Positions 57,284 to 64,000 of a stretch of DNA of 64,000 bases are shown one piece after another (the first letter of the stretch is position 1; every line of letters starts with the position of its first letter). This DNA is from Desertimonas flava (GTDB lineage Bacteria; Actinomycetota; Acidimicrobiia; Acidimicrobiales; Ilumatobacteraceae). The notes under the pieces were generated by a model. The model searched no databases. It worked only from the letters and a program-made list of their open reading frames with translations, and was not told the DNA's origin. The stretch covers positions 1-64,000 of the forward strand of contig NZ_QKYK01000021.1 of assembly GCF_003426815.1 (NCBI RefSeq), written 5' to 3'. The translations under genes and the position numbers were made by a program.

Positions 57284-58915
57284 ATGGCCGTGGGGCTCGA
57301 CACCGGCCGCGCCGCGTTCGCCCGCCGCGAGTGGTCCGTCACCTACTCCGCGCTCGCCGGTCGCCAGCTCGCGGCCGCCGACCTGGAGCTGCTGGCGGTC
57401 GCCGCCTACCTGCTCGGACGGGACGCCGAGAGCACCGGCGCCTGGGAGGCCGCGCACCGGGCGTGGTTGGAGAACGGCGACCTCGATCGGGCGGCCCGAT
57501 GTGCGTGTTGGCTGGCGCTCACCCATCTCCTGCGGGGTGACGTCACGGTCGGCAACGGCTGGCTGGCGCGCTCGGAGCGGATGATCGACGAGCTCGGCCG
57601 GCCGTGCCCGGCGCGCGGTCTCGCCCTCGTCGTCGACGTGCTGGCTGCACTGGAGGCGGGTGACGCCACGCGCGCTGACAGCGCCGCACGTGAGATCGTC
57701 GCCATCGGCCGCCAGACCGCCGACGGCGACGTGATGGCGTTCGGGCTGCTCACGAGCGGCGAGGCCGCCATCGCCGCGGGCGACGTGGCTGCCGGCGCCC
57801 GGCTGTTCGACGAGGTGATGGTGGCCCTCGGCGCCGACGACGTCTCGCCGATCACCGCCGGGATCGTGTATTGCGCCGTCATCGAGGGCTGCATGCACGC
57901 CTACGACCTCCGGCGCGCTGCGGAGTGGACCGAAGCACTCCGTCGCTGGTGCGCCACGCAGCCCGACCTCGTGCCGTTCCGCGGCCAGTGCCTCGTCCAC
58001 CGATCGCAGGTCCTCCAGGCCCGCGGCCGCTGGCGCGACGCGGTCGACGAGGCCGACCGCGCCTGCCGGCTCCTCGCCGACCCCGTCCACCCGGCGCTGG
58101 CCGTGGCGACCTACCAGCGTGGCGAGTTGCACCGCGTGCGGGGCGAGCTCGACGACGCAGAGATCGACTACCGCACAGCGGCAACGCTCGGCTTCGACCC
58201 GGATCCCGGCCTCGCCCTGCTCCGGCTCGCCCAGGGACGGCTGGACGACGCCGTCGCGGTCACCGGCCAGATGCTCGACCGGACCCGGTCGAGCGCCCAT
58301 CGACCGGCGGTGTTGGCCGCCGCCGTGGACGTGTTCGTCGAAGCGGGCGACAGGCCGAGCGCACGCCAGGCCGCCACGGAGCTCGGCGAACTGGCCACGG
58401 ATGCCGACGCCCCCATGCTGCGTGCCGCCGCGTCGCTGGCCGCGGGACGCGTCCAGCTGATGGAGGGCGACACCCGCGTCGCCCTCGCCACGCTCGTCGA
58501 CGCGCGGGAGCAGGCCCGCCGGCTCGATCTCCGCCACGAAGTGGCCCGGGCGCGACTGCAGATCGCCGCGGCGTACCGGGCGCTCGGCGACGGGGACGCC
58601 GGGACTGCCGAACTCGATGCCGCCATCGAGACGCTCGAGGAGCTCGGCGCAACCCCCGAGCTCGTCCGGGCCCGGAAGGAGCAGCGCGAGCCGGATGCGA
58701 GCGCCGACGTCCTGTCGCGGCGGGAGTGCGAGGTGCTCCGGCTCGTCGCCTCGGGCGGAACCAACCGGCAGATCGCCGCATCGCTCGGCATCAGCGAGCA
58801 CACGGTCGCCCGCCACCTCCAGAACATCTTCACCAAGCTCGGCATCTCGTCGCGGGCGGCCGCCACGGCCTACGCCTACGAACACGGGCTCGTCGGCACT
58901 CGTGGTCCGAATTGA
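57284..58915 (+). CDS. LuxR-type regulator with a TPR-like sensory region
   Basis: The 543-residue protein has a C-terminal helix-turn-helix (LSRRECEVLRLVASGGTNRQIAASLGISEHTVARHLQNIFTKLG, about 480-525). The rest is helical-repeat sequence (for example ADLELLAVAAYLLGRDAESTGAWEAAHRAWLENGDLDRAAR), resembling TPR units, with no ATPase domain. Similar regulators sit beside the genes they control; the acyl-CoA module follows directly. The long frame upstream of 57284 is shadow sequence of lacI. The inverted repeat ACGTG-gatca-CACGT at 58978-58992 might be its site. Confidence 0.85.
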   Translation: MAVGLDTGRAAFARREWSVTYSALAGRQLAAADLELLAVAAYLLGRDAESTGAWEAAHRAWLENGDLDRAARCACWLALTHLLRGDVTVGNGWLARSERMIDELGRPCPARGLALVVDVLAALEAGDATRADSAAREIVAIGRQTADGDVMAFGLLTSGEAAIAAGDVAAGARLFDEVMVALGADDVSPITAGIVYCAVIEGCMHAYDLRRAAEWTEALRRWCATQPDLVPFRGQCLVHRSQVLQARGRWRDAVDEADRACRLLADPVHPALAVATYQRGELHRVRGELDDAEIDYRTAATLGFDPDPGLALLRLAQGRLDDAVAVTGQMLDRTRSSAHRPAVLAAAVDVFVEAGDRPSARQAATELGELATDADAPMLRAAASLAAGRVQLMEGDTRVALATLVDAREQARRLDLRHEVARARLQIAAAYRALGDGDAGTAELDAAIETLEELGATPELVRARKEQREPDASADVLSRRECEVLRLVASGGTNRQIAASLGISEHTVARHLQNIFTKLGISSRAAATAYAYEHGLVGTRGPN

Positions 58916-59018
58916 CCATGACGTCTGCGCCCGCCGATGGCGCATCCAGGCGATGCGGCGACGCCAGCGGCGTGCATACGTGGATCACACGTCACCACGT
59001 CGCCCGAGGAGGTTCCGC

Positions 59019-59114
59019 ATGTCCCGTCCGAACGTCATCTCCCCACCGAGCGCCGCCGACGCCGATCGGCTGAGCGCCCGGCACGCTGCCGAAGCGCCCA
59101 TGTTGCGGCCATGA
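59019..59114 (+). CDS. 31-residue leader ORF before the acyl-CoA dehydrogenase-like gene
   Basis: ATG at 59019 has AGGAGG 6 nt upstream, the best ribosome site in this stretch. The frame ends with TGA overlapping the next ATG (ATGA). The following gene has no strong site of its own, so translation is probably coupled. The peptide (starting MSRPNVISPPSAADADR) has no recognised domain. Confidence 0.5.
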   Translation: MSRPNVISPPSAADADRLSARHAAEAPMLRP

Positions 59115-60253
59115 CGCCGGTCATCGACGTCCTCGACGCCGCCGAGCAGCTTCGCCCGATGCTGCAGGAGCACGCGACCGAGATCGAGGCCGCACGGCGA
59201 CTGCCGCCCGAGGTTCTCGCCGCAGTACGGGGCGCCGGATGCTTCCGCATCCTGCTCCCGGCGAGCTACGGAGGACTCGGCGCCGACCTGCCGGCGGCCC
59301 TGTCGCTGTACGAGACGCTCGCCCGCGCCGACGCGTCGACCGCCTGGACGGTGCTGATCGGCTCGGCCGCCTGGCTCGATCTCGTCGGGCTCCCCAAGCC
59401 GTCGTTCGATGCCCTGTTCACGCACGAGCAGGGCACGATCGCCGCCGGCGTCTTCAACCCGACCGGCTCCATCACGCGGGACGGCGACGCGTACCGCGTG
59501 ACCGGCCGGTGGAGCTTCGCCAGCGGCTGTGAGCACGCCACCTGGCTGTACGTCAACTGCTTGGAACACACCAACGGCGACGAGCCGCAGTTCCGCATCG
59601 CCGTGCTGACGCCGGACCAGATGACGATCGAGGACACCTGGCACGTCGCCGGACTCCGCGGCACGGGCAGCCACCACATCCACGTCGACGACGCCGTCGT
59701 GCCGGCCGAGCGCACGGTCGTCCCGTTCCACGACCCGCCCTGCATCAACGCCCCGGTCACACGTCTGCCGATCCCCGCCGCGCTCGCCCTCTGCATCGCC
59801 GGCGTCGCCCTGGGCATCGGCCAGGGGGCGCTCGACGACGTCGTGACGCTCGCGCCGACGAAGACGCCGCTGCTCGCCCACGGCCCGCTCGCCACCAACC
59901 CCAGGTTCCTCGACACGATCGCCCGCATCGACACCGAGCTGCGCGCCGCCCGACTCCTGCTGCAGACCGCCGCGGCCACCACGTGGGCGGCCGCCACGGA
60001 CCGACGGACAGCCACACTCGACGAGCGGGGCCGCCTCCGCGCCGCCTCGGCGTGGATCGTGGAACGGGCGGAGGCAGCGGTGGACGCCGCCCATCGGGCC
60101 GCGGGCGGCGGGGCGATCTACGCCGATCACCCGCTGCAGCGCCGGCTCCGTGACATCCAGACGCTCCGCCAACACTTCCTCGTCCGGCCCGACACGTTCG
60201 GCGCCGCCGGTGCCGTCATCGCCGGCGGTGAGCCCGACGTGCCCGTCTTCTGA
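59111..60253 (+). CDS. Acyl-CoA dehydrogenase-fold flavoprotein (HsaA/DszC-like group)
   Basis: The 380-residue protein has the fold in order: helical N-terminus (EAARRLPPEVLAAVRGAGCFRILLPASYGGLG), beta domain (GVFNPTGSITRDGDAYRVTGRWSFASGCEHATWLYVNC) and C-terminal helices (LGIGQGALDDVV ... ASAWIVERAEAAVDAAHRAAGGGAIY, HPLQRRLRDIQTLRQHFLV). The segments G-W-F-A-S-G and RRLRDIQ resemble the flavin-dependent monooxygenase branch more than true acyl-CoA dehydrogenases, so it may hydroxylate or desulfurise an aromatic or lipid substrate with a separate reductase. Its start overlaps the leader ORF. Confidence 0.85.
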   Translation: MTPVIDVLDAAEQLRPMLQEHATEIEAARRLPPEVLAAVRGAGCFRILLPASYGGLGADLPAALSLYETLARADASTAWTVLIGSAAWLDLVGLPKPSFDALFTHEQGTIAAGVFNPTGSITRDGDAYRVTGRWSFASGCEHATWLYVNCLEHTNGDEPQFRIAVLTPDQMTIEDTWHVAGLRGTGSHHIHVDDAVVPAERTVVPFHDPPCINAPVTRLPIPAALALCIAGVALGIGQGALDDVVTLAPTKTPLLAHGPLATNPRFLDTIARIDTELRAARLLLQTAAATTWAAATDRRTATLDERGRLRAASAWIVERAEAAVDAAHRAAGGGAIYADHPLQRRLRDIQTLRQHFLVRPDTFGAAGAVIAGGEPDVPVF

Positions 60254-60289
60254 GCCACGAGACCCGGGTGGGCGTGGCCGGGTCTGCCG

Positions 60290-62779
60290 TCAGCCGCAGG
60301 CGCCGCTCACCAGGATCTCGGCGGCTTCGTCGTCCGTCATCCCGAGGACCTCGGTGAGGACCTCGAAGGTGTGCTCGCCGAGGCACGGGGCCGGCATCCG
60401 CGGTCCGTTGTCGTAGCCGGCGACCTTGAACTGGTGCCCCTCGTAGGGCACGACACCCATCTCCGGGTGCTCGAGATGCCGGAAGAACGAGCGGTGGGCG
60501 AGCTGCGGATCGCGCAGGTGGTCGCTCGACCGCTGCACCATCCCGGCCGGGACCCCCACCGCCTGCAGCAGGTCCATCAGCTCACGCGGCTCGTGGAGGA
60601 TCGTGAACGCGCCGATCTCGCGGTCGATCTCCTCGGCGCGAGCGCGTCGACCCTCGAGCGCGGCCAGTTCGGGATCACGGGCCCAGGCGGGGTCTCCCAT
60701 CGCCTCACGCAGAGCGTCCCACTGGTCGGCGCTCTCGACGGCGATGGCGATCCACTCGTCGTGACCGGCGCACGGGTACGAGTCGTGGGGGAAGCGATCC
60801 GGATCGGTGTTACCGGACCGCCGTGCACTCCTGCCTGACACCTGCACGTCCATCAGCTCGGGGGCGATGAAGTGCAATGACGACTCCATCTGTGCCTGGT
60901 CGATGAACTGGCCCTCACCGGTGCGCCGGCGGTGGTCGAGCGCGGCGAGCAAGGCCGACGTCAAGAACCGCGGCGACACGGTGTCGGTGTAAGCGTTGAA
61001 CGGGCCGCCCGGCGGCCGGTCCGCCCAGCCGGTGATCTCGTGGAAGCCACTGAACGCGGCGGCGTGATAGCCGTAGCCGGCGAGCTGGGCGGCGGGGCCG
61101 TACTGGCCGAGCAGGCACGTCGTCGCCATGATGATCCCGGGGTTGAGCTGACGGGCGGCGCTGTAACCGAGCCCGAGCTGGTCCATCGTGCCGGCGCGGA
61201 ACGAGTCGAGTGCGATGTCGCACCACGACAGCAGCCGCTTGGCGACGTCCTGACCGCTCGGGTGCTTGAGATCGAGCTGCAGGGACAACTTCGAGGTGTT
61301 GAAGCTGCCGAAGAACTGGCACCGGTTCACGCCGGCGATGCCGTCCTTGAACGGCCCGACGAGGCGCAGCCGATCGGCTGGCTTGTCGCTCTCGACGTGG
61401 ACGACGGTCGCCCCGTGGTCGGCGAGCGCCTTCGCCGTGATCGGCCCGACCCCGATCCACGAGAAGTCGGCGACCTTGACCCCGGCGAGGGGCAGGCGGT
61501 CGCGCTCGTCGGCGCGCACCTCGACGTGGCCGGTCGTCGCAGGCGCGGGCGTGATCGAGTCGAGCACCTCGCTCGTGTGCTGGCCGACGGCTGGAGCCGG
61601 ACGCGACCAGGCGATCGGCGTCGCCGACGTCTTGACGAACGGTCCCGGAGCCCGCAGGCGGCGACCGCTCGGGAGGTCGACGTCCACCCAGTAGTCGCGC
61701 TCGGCGAGCTGCGTCAGGCCGAGCACGTCCGACACCGTGTTGACGGGCGCCAGCGTCACGCTCCGTTCGATGCCGCCGTCGAAGAGCTCGGTCTTGGTGT
61801 GGCGGAGCGTGAAGCCGGTGATCGCCGCGCGCACGTCTTCAGGAGTGTGGACGAGCGGCTCACCCGTCAAGACGCGCACGTCCCACGTCGTCCAGTCCTC
61901 GGCGTCGACCCACTCCTCGGTCACCGCTCCGCTGGACACCATCCAGTCCAGCAGCCCTCGGACCGTTTCTCCGGTGGCGATGATGCAGACCTCACCGTCG
62001 GCGCAGGGATAGACCAGCGGCGTCACCATCGTGCTGAGCTGCAGCACGGTGCCGTTGCGTTCGATGTCCTTGCCGTCGATGGCGTGGGCGATCATCGCCT
62101 GCAGTCCGGTCCAGAACACCGCTGCCTGCACGGAGACGTCGACGAACTGCGCCTCGCCGGTGCGGCGTCGGCGCTCGAGCGCGACGAGCGCGCCGACCAC
62201 GCTCTCGGCCGAGGCGTGGAGCCACGTCTGCGGCACCGTGATCCGCACCGGGCGACGATCGGAATCGCCGTTGAGGGCCATCGAGCCGCCCATCGCGGAG
62301 AGCGTCAGATCGGTCGCCTGGTGATCGGCATAGGGACCGGTCTGCCCGAACGGCGAGATCGCCACGTGCACGATGCCGGGATTGGCGGCTCGCAGCGCAT
62401 CGAAACCGAGCCCTGTGGCGTCGAGCACCCCGGGCCCGGCGTTCTCGACGACGATGTCGGCGCTCGCGACGAGACGGAGGAAGTCCGCCCGCCCGGCGTC
62501 GTCGTCGAGATCGAGGACCACGCTGCGCTTGCCCCGGTTGAAGGCGTGGAACCGGAGGCTGGCCAGGCCGTCCGGTTCGCCCGGCACGAGCAGGCCCTCG
62601 TGACGCGACGGCGAGCCGCCGGGCTGCTCGACCTTGACGACGTCGGCGCCGAGCCCGGCGAACACGTGCGTCGCCAGCTCGGCACGGGCATCGGTCAGAT
62701 CGAGGACGCGATACGGGGCGAGCATCGACACGGCGACATGATCCCAGACCGGTTTCACGCTCGACGCACCGGCCGTCAC
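60290..62779 (-). CDS. Tandem CaiB/BaiF (class III) CoA-transferase
   Basis: The 829-residue protein has two family III CoA-transferase domains. The first (about 20-400) contains YRVLDLTDARAELATHVFAGLGADVVKVEQPGG, FNRGKRSVVLDLDD and the catalytic-Asp region ATDLTLSAMGGSM. The second (about 430-820) contains VKVADFSWIGVGPITAKALADHGATVVHVES and SFNTSKLSLQLDLKHP, but at the nucleophile site reads AGYGYHAAAFSGF, lacking the expected Asp. It would move CoA between small acids, with the second half perhaps structural. GTG at 62779 overlaps the tetR stop (GTGA). Confidence 0.9.
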   Translation of the reverse strand: MTAGASSVKPVWDHVAVSMLAPYRVLDLTDARAELATHVFAGLGADVVKVEQPGGSPSRHEGLLVPGEPDGLASLRFHAFNRGKRSVVLDLDDDAGRADFLRLVASADIVVENAGPGVLDATGLGFDALRAANPGIVHVAISPFGQTGPYADHQATDLTLSAMGGSMALNGDSDRRPVRITVPQTWLHASAESVVGALVALERRRRTGEAQFVDVSVQAAVFWTGLQAMIAHAIDGKDIERNGTVLQLSTMVTPLVYPCADGEVCIIATGETVRGLLDWMVSSGAVTEEWVDAEDWTTWDVRVLTGEPLVHTPEDVRAAITGFTLRHTKTELFDGGIERSVTLAPVNTVSDVLGLTQLAERDYWVDVDLPSGRRLRAPGPFVKTSATPIAWSRPAPAVGQHTSEVLDSITPAPATTGHVEVRADERDRLPLAGVKVADFSWIGVGPITAKALADHGATVVHVESDKPADRLRLVGPFKDGIAGVNRCQFFGSFNTSKLSLQLDLKHPSGQDVAKRLLSWCDIALDSFRAGTMDQLGLGYSAARQLNPGIIMATTCLLGQYGPAAQLAGYGYHAAAFSGFHEITGWADRPPGGPFNAYTDTVSPRFLTSALLAALDHRRRTGEGQFIDQAQMESSLHFIAPELMDVQVSGRSARRSGNTDPDRFPHDSYPCAGHDEWIAIAVESADQWDALREAMGDPAWARDPELAALEGRRARAEEIDREIGAFTILHEPRELMDLLQAVGVPAGMVQRSSDHLRDPQLAHRSFFRHLEHPEMGVVPYEGHQFKVAGYDNGPRMPAPCLGEHTFEVLTEVLGMTDDEAAEILVSGACG

Positions 62780-63444
62780 GCGATCGGCGCGTCGGTGACT
62801 CCGACCGCGGCGAACGATGCCGCAGCCATCGTTCGCAGCAGGGCGACCATGTCACCGCGGCGGGCGCGAGGACTGAACGGCGTGGAGTTGATGAGACCGA
62901 GCACGCCGTGGACCGCCGGCCGCGCGATCGCTGCGGTGAGGGTCGGCTTGCGAACCAACAGCGCGTCGACCCAGATCTCCACGTACTGGCGCTGCAGCAC
63001 GCGCACGCGGCGTTGATCGGTCGCGCTGGCCTGGAGAAGGTCACGGAAGTGGACCGAGATCAACGCCCGGTGGTCGACGGCGAAGTCGACGTGCATCTCG
63101 ATCAGGTCGTCGAGCAATCGCTCCGGCGGCGACGTGTCGCGCAACCCGCGCCCGCCGTCGAAGAGGTGCTGGCTGATGTCCACCAGCATCTCGCCGAGCA
63201 GCGCTTCCTTGCTGTCGAAGTGGTGGTACAACGCCGGCCCGGAGATGCCGGCAGCGGCGCCCAGGTCGTCGACGGTGACGCTCGCGAAGCTCCGCTCGGC
63301 GAGCAGTTCGGCCGCGATGTCCAACAACTCCTCCCGCCGGGTGACCCCTGCTCGCTTCGGGACTTCGGCCTGTCCGGCCGGCCGGGACACGGCGCCGAGA
63401 CGAATCCGGCGTCGCTTGCTGGGGGGCGGTGGGGACTCCGGCAT
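62776..63444 (-). CDS. TetR-family transcriptional regulator
   Basis: The 222-residue protein has a basic N-terminal arm (SKRRRIRLGA), the helix-turn-helix RREELLDIAAELLAERSFASVTVDDLGAAAGISGPALYHHFDSKEALLGEM and a helical ligand domain. It is arranged like lipid- or steroid-catabolism repressors (KstR group), and it lies between CoA-transferase and AMP-ligase genes. The ligand is probably an acyl-CoA, as an inference. ATG at 63444 has TAAGGT 8 nt upstream. Confidence 0.9.
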   Translation of the reverse strand: MPESPPPPSKRRRIRLGAVSRPAGQAEVPKRAGVTRREELLDIAAELLAERSFASVTVDDLGAAAGISGPALYHHFDSKEALLGEMLVDISQHLFDGGRGLRDTSPPERLLDDLIEMHVDFAVDHRALISVHFRDLLQASATDQRRVRVLQRQYVEIWVDALLVRKPTLTAAIARPAVHGVLGLINSTPFSPRARRGDMVALLRTMAAASFAAVGVTDAPIA

Positions 63445-63452
63445 GTACTGCG

Positions 63453-63470
63453 ACCTTAACGTCCACTAAG
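63453..63470. promoter_or_regulatory. tetR -10 hexamer overlapping a possible operator
   Basis: The minus strand has TAAGGT (63458-63453), 8 nt before the tetR ATG. CTTA (63455-63458) and TAAG (63467-63470) form short arms around 8 nt over it. Position suggests autoregulation and control of the divergent ligase unit; arms are short. Confidence 0.35.
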
Positions 63471-63518
63471 TTGACGCGCCGACGCGGTCGATCGCCGCGG
63501 CCAGGGGGAAGCGAGACC

Positions 63519-63671
63519 ATGCCCTATCAGCTCAAGGATCAGGATGTCACACCACCTGAGCCCGATCCGGCCGCCCAGCGGTCGGTCGCCCGCGACGGGC
63601 TCGCCGCCGTCGCCATGATCGTCCTCACTGCCGGGTTGATCGCCCTGATCATCACCGTGCAGATCGTGTAG
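63519..63671 (+). CDS. Small single-span membrane protein
   Basis: The 50-residue protein has a polar N-terminus (PYQLKDQDVTPPEPDPAAQ) and one hydrophobic helix (about 28-49, GLAAVAMIVLTAGLIALIITVQ). AGGGGGAA precedes the ATG. The AMP-ligase start follows 6 bp after the stop, so the two are in one transcript. Function unknown; it may anchor or accompany a membrane enzyme. Confidence 0.65.
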   Translation: MPYQLKDQDVTPPEPDPAAQRSVARDGLAAVAMIVLTAGLIALIITVQIV

Positions 63672-63677
63672 GACGAC

Positions 63678-64000
63678 ATGCCATCGATCCTCCACGAGCA
63701 GCCTCTCCTGCCTCACCTCGTCGCCCATCACCTCGCCGCGCACGGTGATGCGCCCTGCATCCACACGCCCGGCGGCACCTGGTCGTACCGCGACGTGCTG
63801 GATCGCACCAGCCAGTTCGTCCAGGCCCAACGCTCGGTCGGCGTCGCTCCTGGGGCCCGGCTCGCCATCCTGTCGAAGAACCGGCCCGAGGTGCTGGTCA
63901 ACGCCATGGCGTCGCTCGTCAACGGCGTGGTGCTCACTCCCCTGCACCCGATGGGTTCGCTCGCCGACCACAGCTACGTGATCGGCGACGCCGAGATCGA
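63678..64000 (+). CDS. AMP-dependent acyl-CoA synthetase/ligase, N-terminal part (runs off the edge)
   Basis: The 107 visible residues match the start of acyl-adenylate-forming enzymes: LVAHHLAAHGDAPCIHTPGGTWSYRDVLDRTSQFVQA, then VAPGARLAILSKNRPEVLVNAMASLVNGVVLTPLHPMGSLADHSYVIGDAE. The ATP-binding motifs lie beyond the window. With the CoA-transferase and flavoprotein genes it suggests activation of a fatty or steroid-like acid. Confidence 0.85.
   Translation, partial: MPSILHEQPLLPHLVAHHLAAHGDAPCIHTPGGTWSYRDVLDRTSQFVQAQRSVGVAPGARLAILSKNRPEVLVNAMASLVNGVVLTPLHPMGSLADHSYVIGDAEI

Noticed and set aside
58978-58992. ACGTG-gatca-CACGT repeat as a firm LuxR operator
   Set aside because: Five-base arms are common by chance in this composition; it is mentioned only as a possibility.

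Overview
The window is high-GC chromosomal DNA of an actinobacterium, most likely from the Acidimicrobiia (Ilumatobacter-like). This is inferred from gene content, not from any search: an IclR-type regulator divergent from leuCD, a Mec-type JAMM protease beside CysM, many GTG starts, ATGA/GTGA coupling of adjacent genes, and a TANNNT hexamer 6-9 nt upstream of a dozen start codons (leaderless-type promoters). Nearly all the sequence is coding. The only non-coding stretches over 300 bp are 9867-10185 and 20353-20730, and both are filled with palindromic repeats.

Layout. 1-487: N-terminal part of an IS30-type transposase, apparently frameshifted, running off the left edge. 593-7072: leuB, a winged-helix protein, MerR regulator, thioredoxin, DUF1330 protein, then greA - alpha/beta hydrolase - ABC1 kinase. 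7149-9866: a five-module FKBP lipoprotein. 10186-13788: nadABC. 13843-16638: ndgR-like regulator divergent from leuCD. 16726-20352: two paralogous membrane-anchored proteins with very long Thr/Pro/Glu stalks; the first ends in a fasciclin domain. 20416-20706: hairpin repeats. 20731-24301: cysM, mec, smpB, nitrilase, DUF427 protein and ssrA (tmRNA). 24323-31655: two GNAT acetyltransferases, TetR with a clear operator, homocysteine methyltransferase-like enzyme, a STAND ATPase and an HD-GYP/LuxR fusion.

31759-42915 looks like a stress and redox neighbourhood: alpha/beta hydrolase, sulfide:quinone reductase-like flavoprotein, cysteine desulfurase-like enzyme, two-component system with a small secreted His/Met-rich protein, thioredoxin, a small Cys-rich protein, a truncated VIT-like protein, a CDF transporter, a PPOX-family protein, an NDH-2-like flavoprotein and an SDR. 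Two CsoR/CstR-type operators and one DosR-like box sit among these genes.

42935-57227 is the most unusual part. A nine-gene minus-strand operon (M24 peptidase, E1-alpha, E1-beta, bicupin, amidohydrolase, permease, substrate-binding protein, ATPase, and a permease fused to a second amidohydrolase) faces a beta-hydroxyacid dehydrogenase and a LacI regulator. Two related LacI-type operators lie in the divergent promoter region. It reads as a complete import-and-degradation system for an unidentified small molecule. 57284-64000 holds a LuxR regulator and an acyl-CoA module (acyl-CoA dehydrogenase-like enzyme, tandem CaiB/BaiF CoA-transferase, TetR, small membrane protein, start of an AMP-dependent ligase) that continues beyond the right edge.
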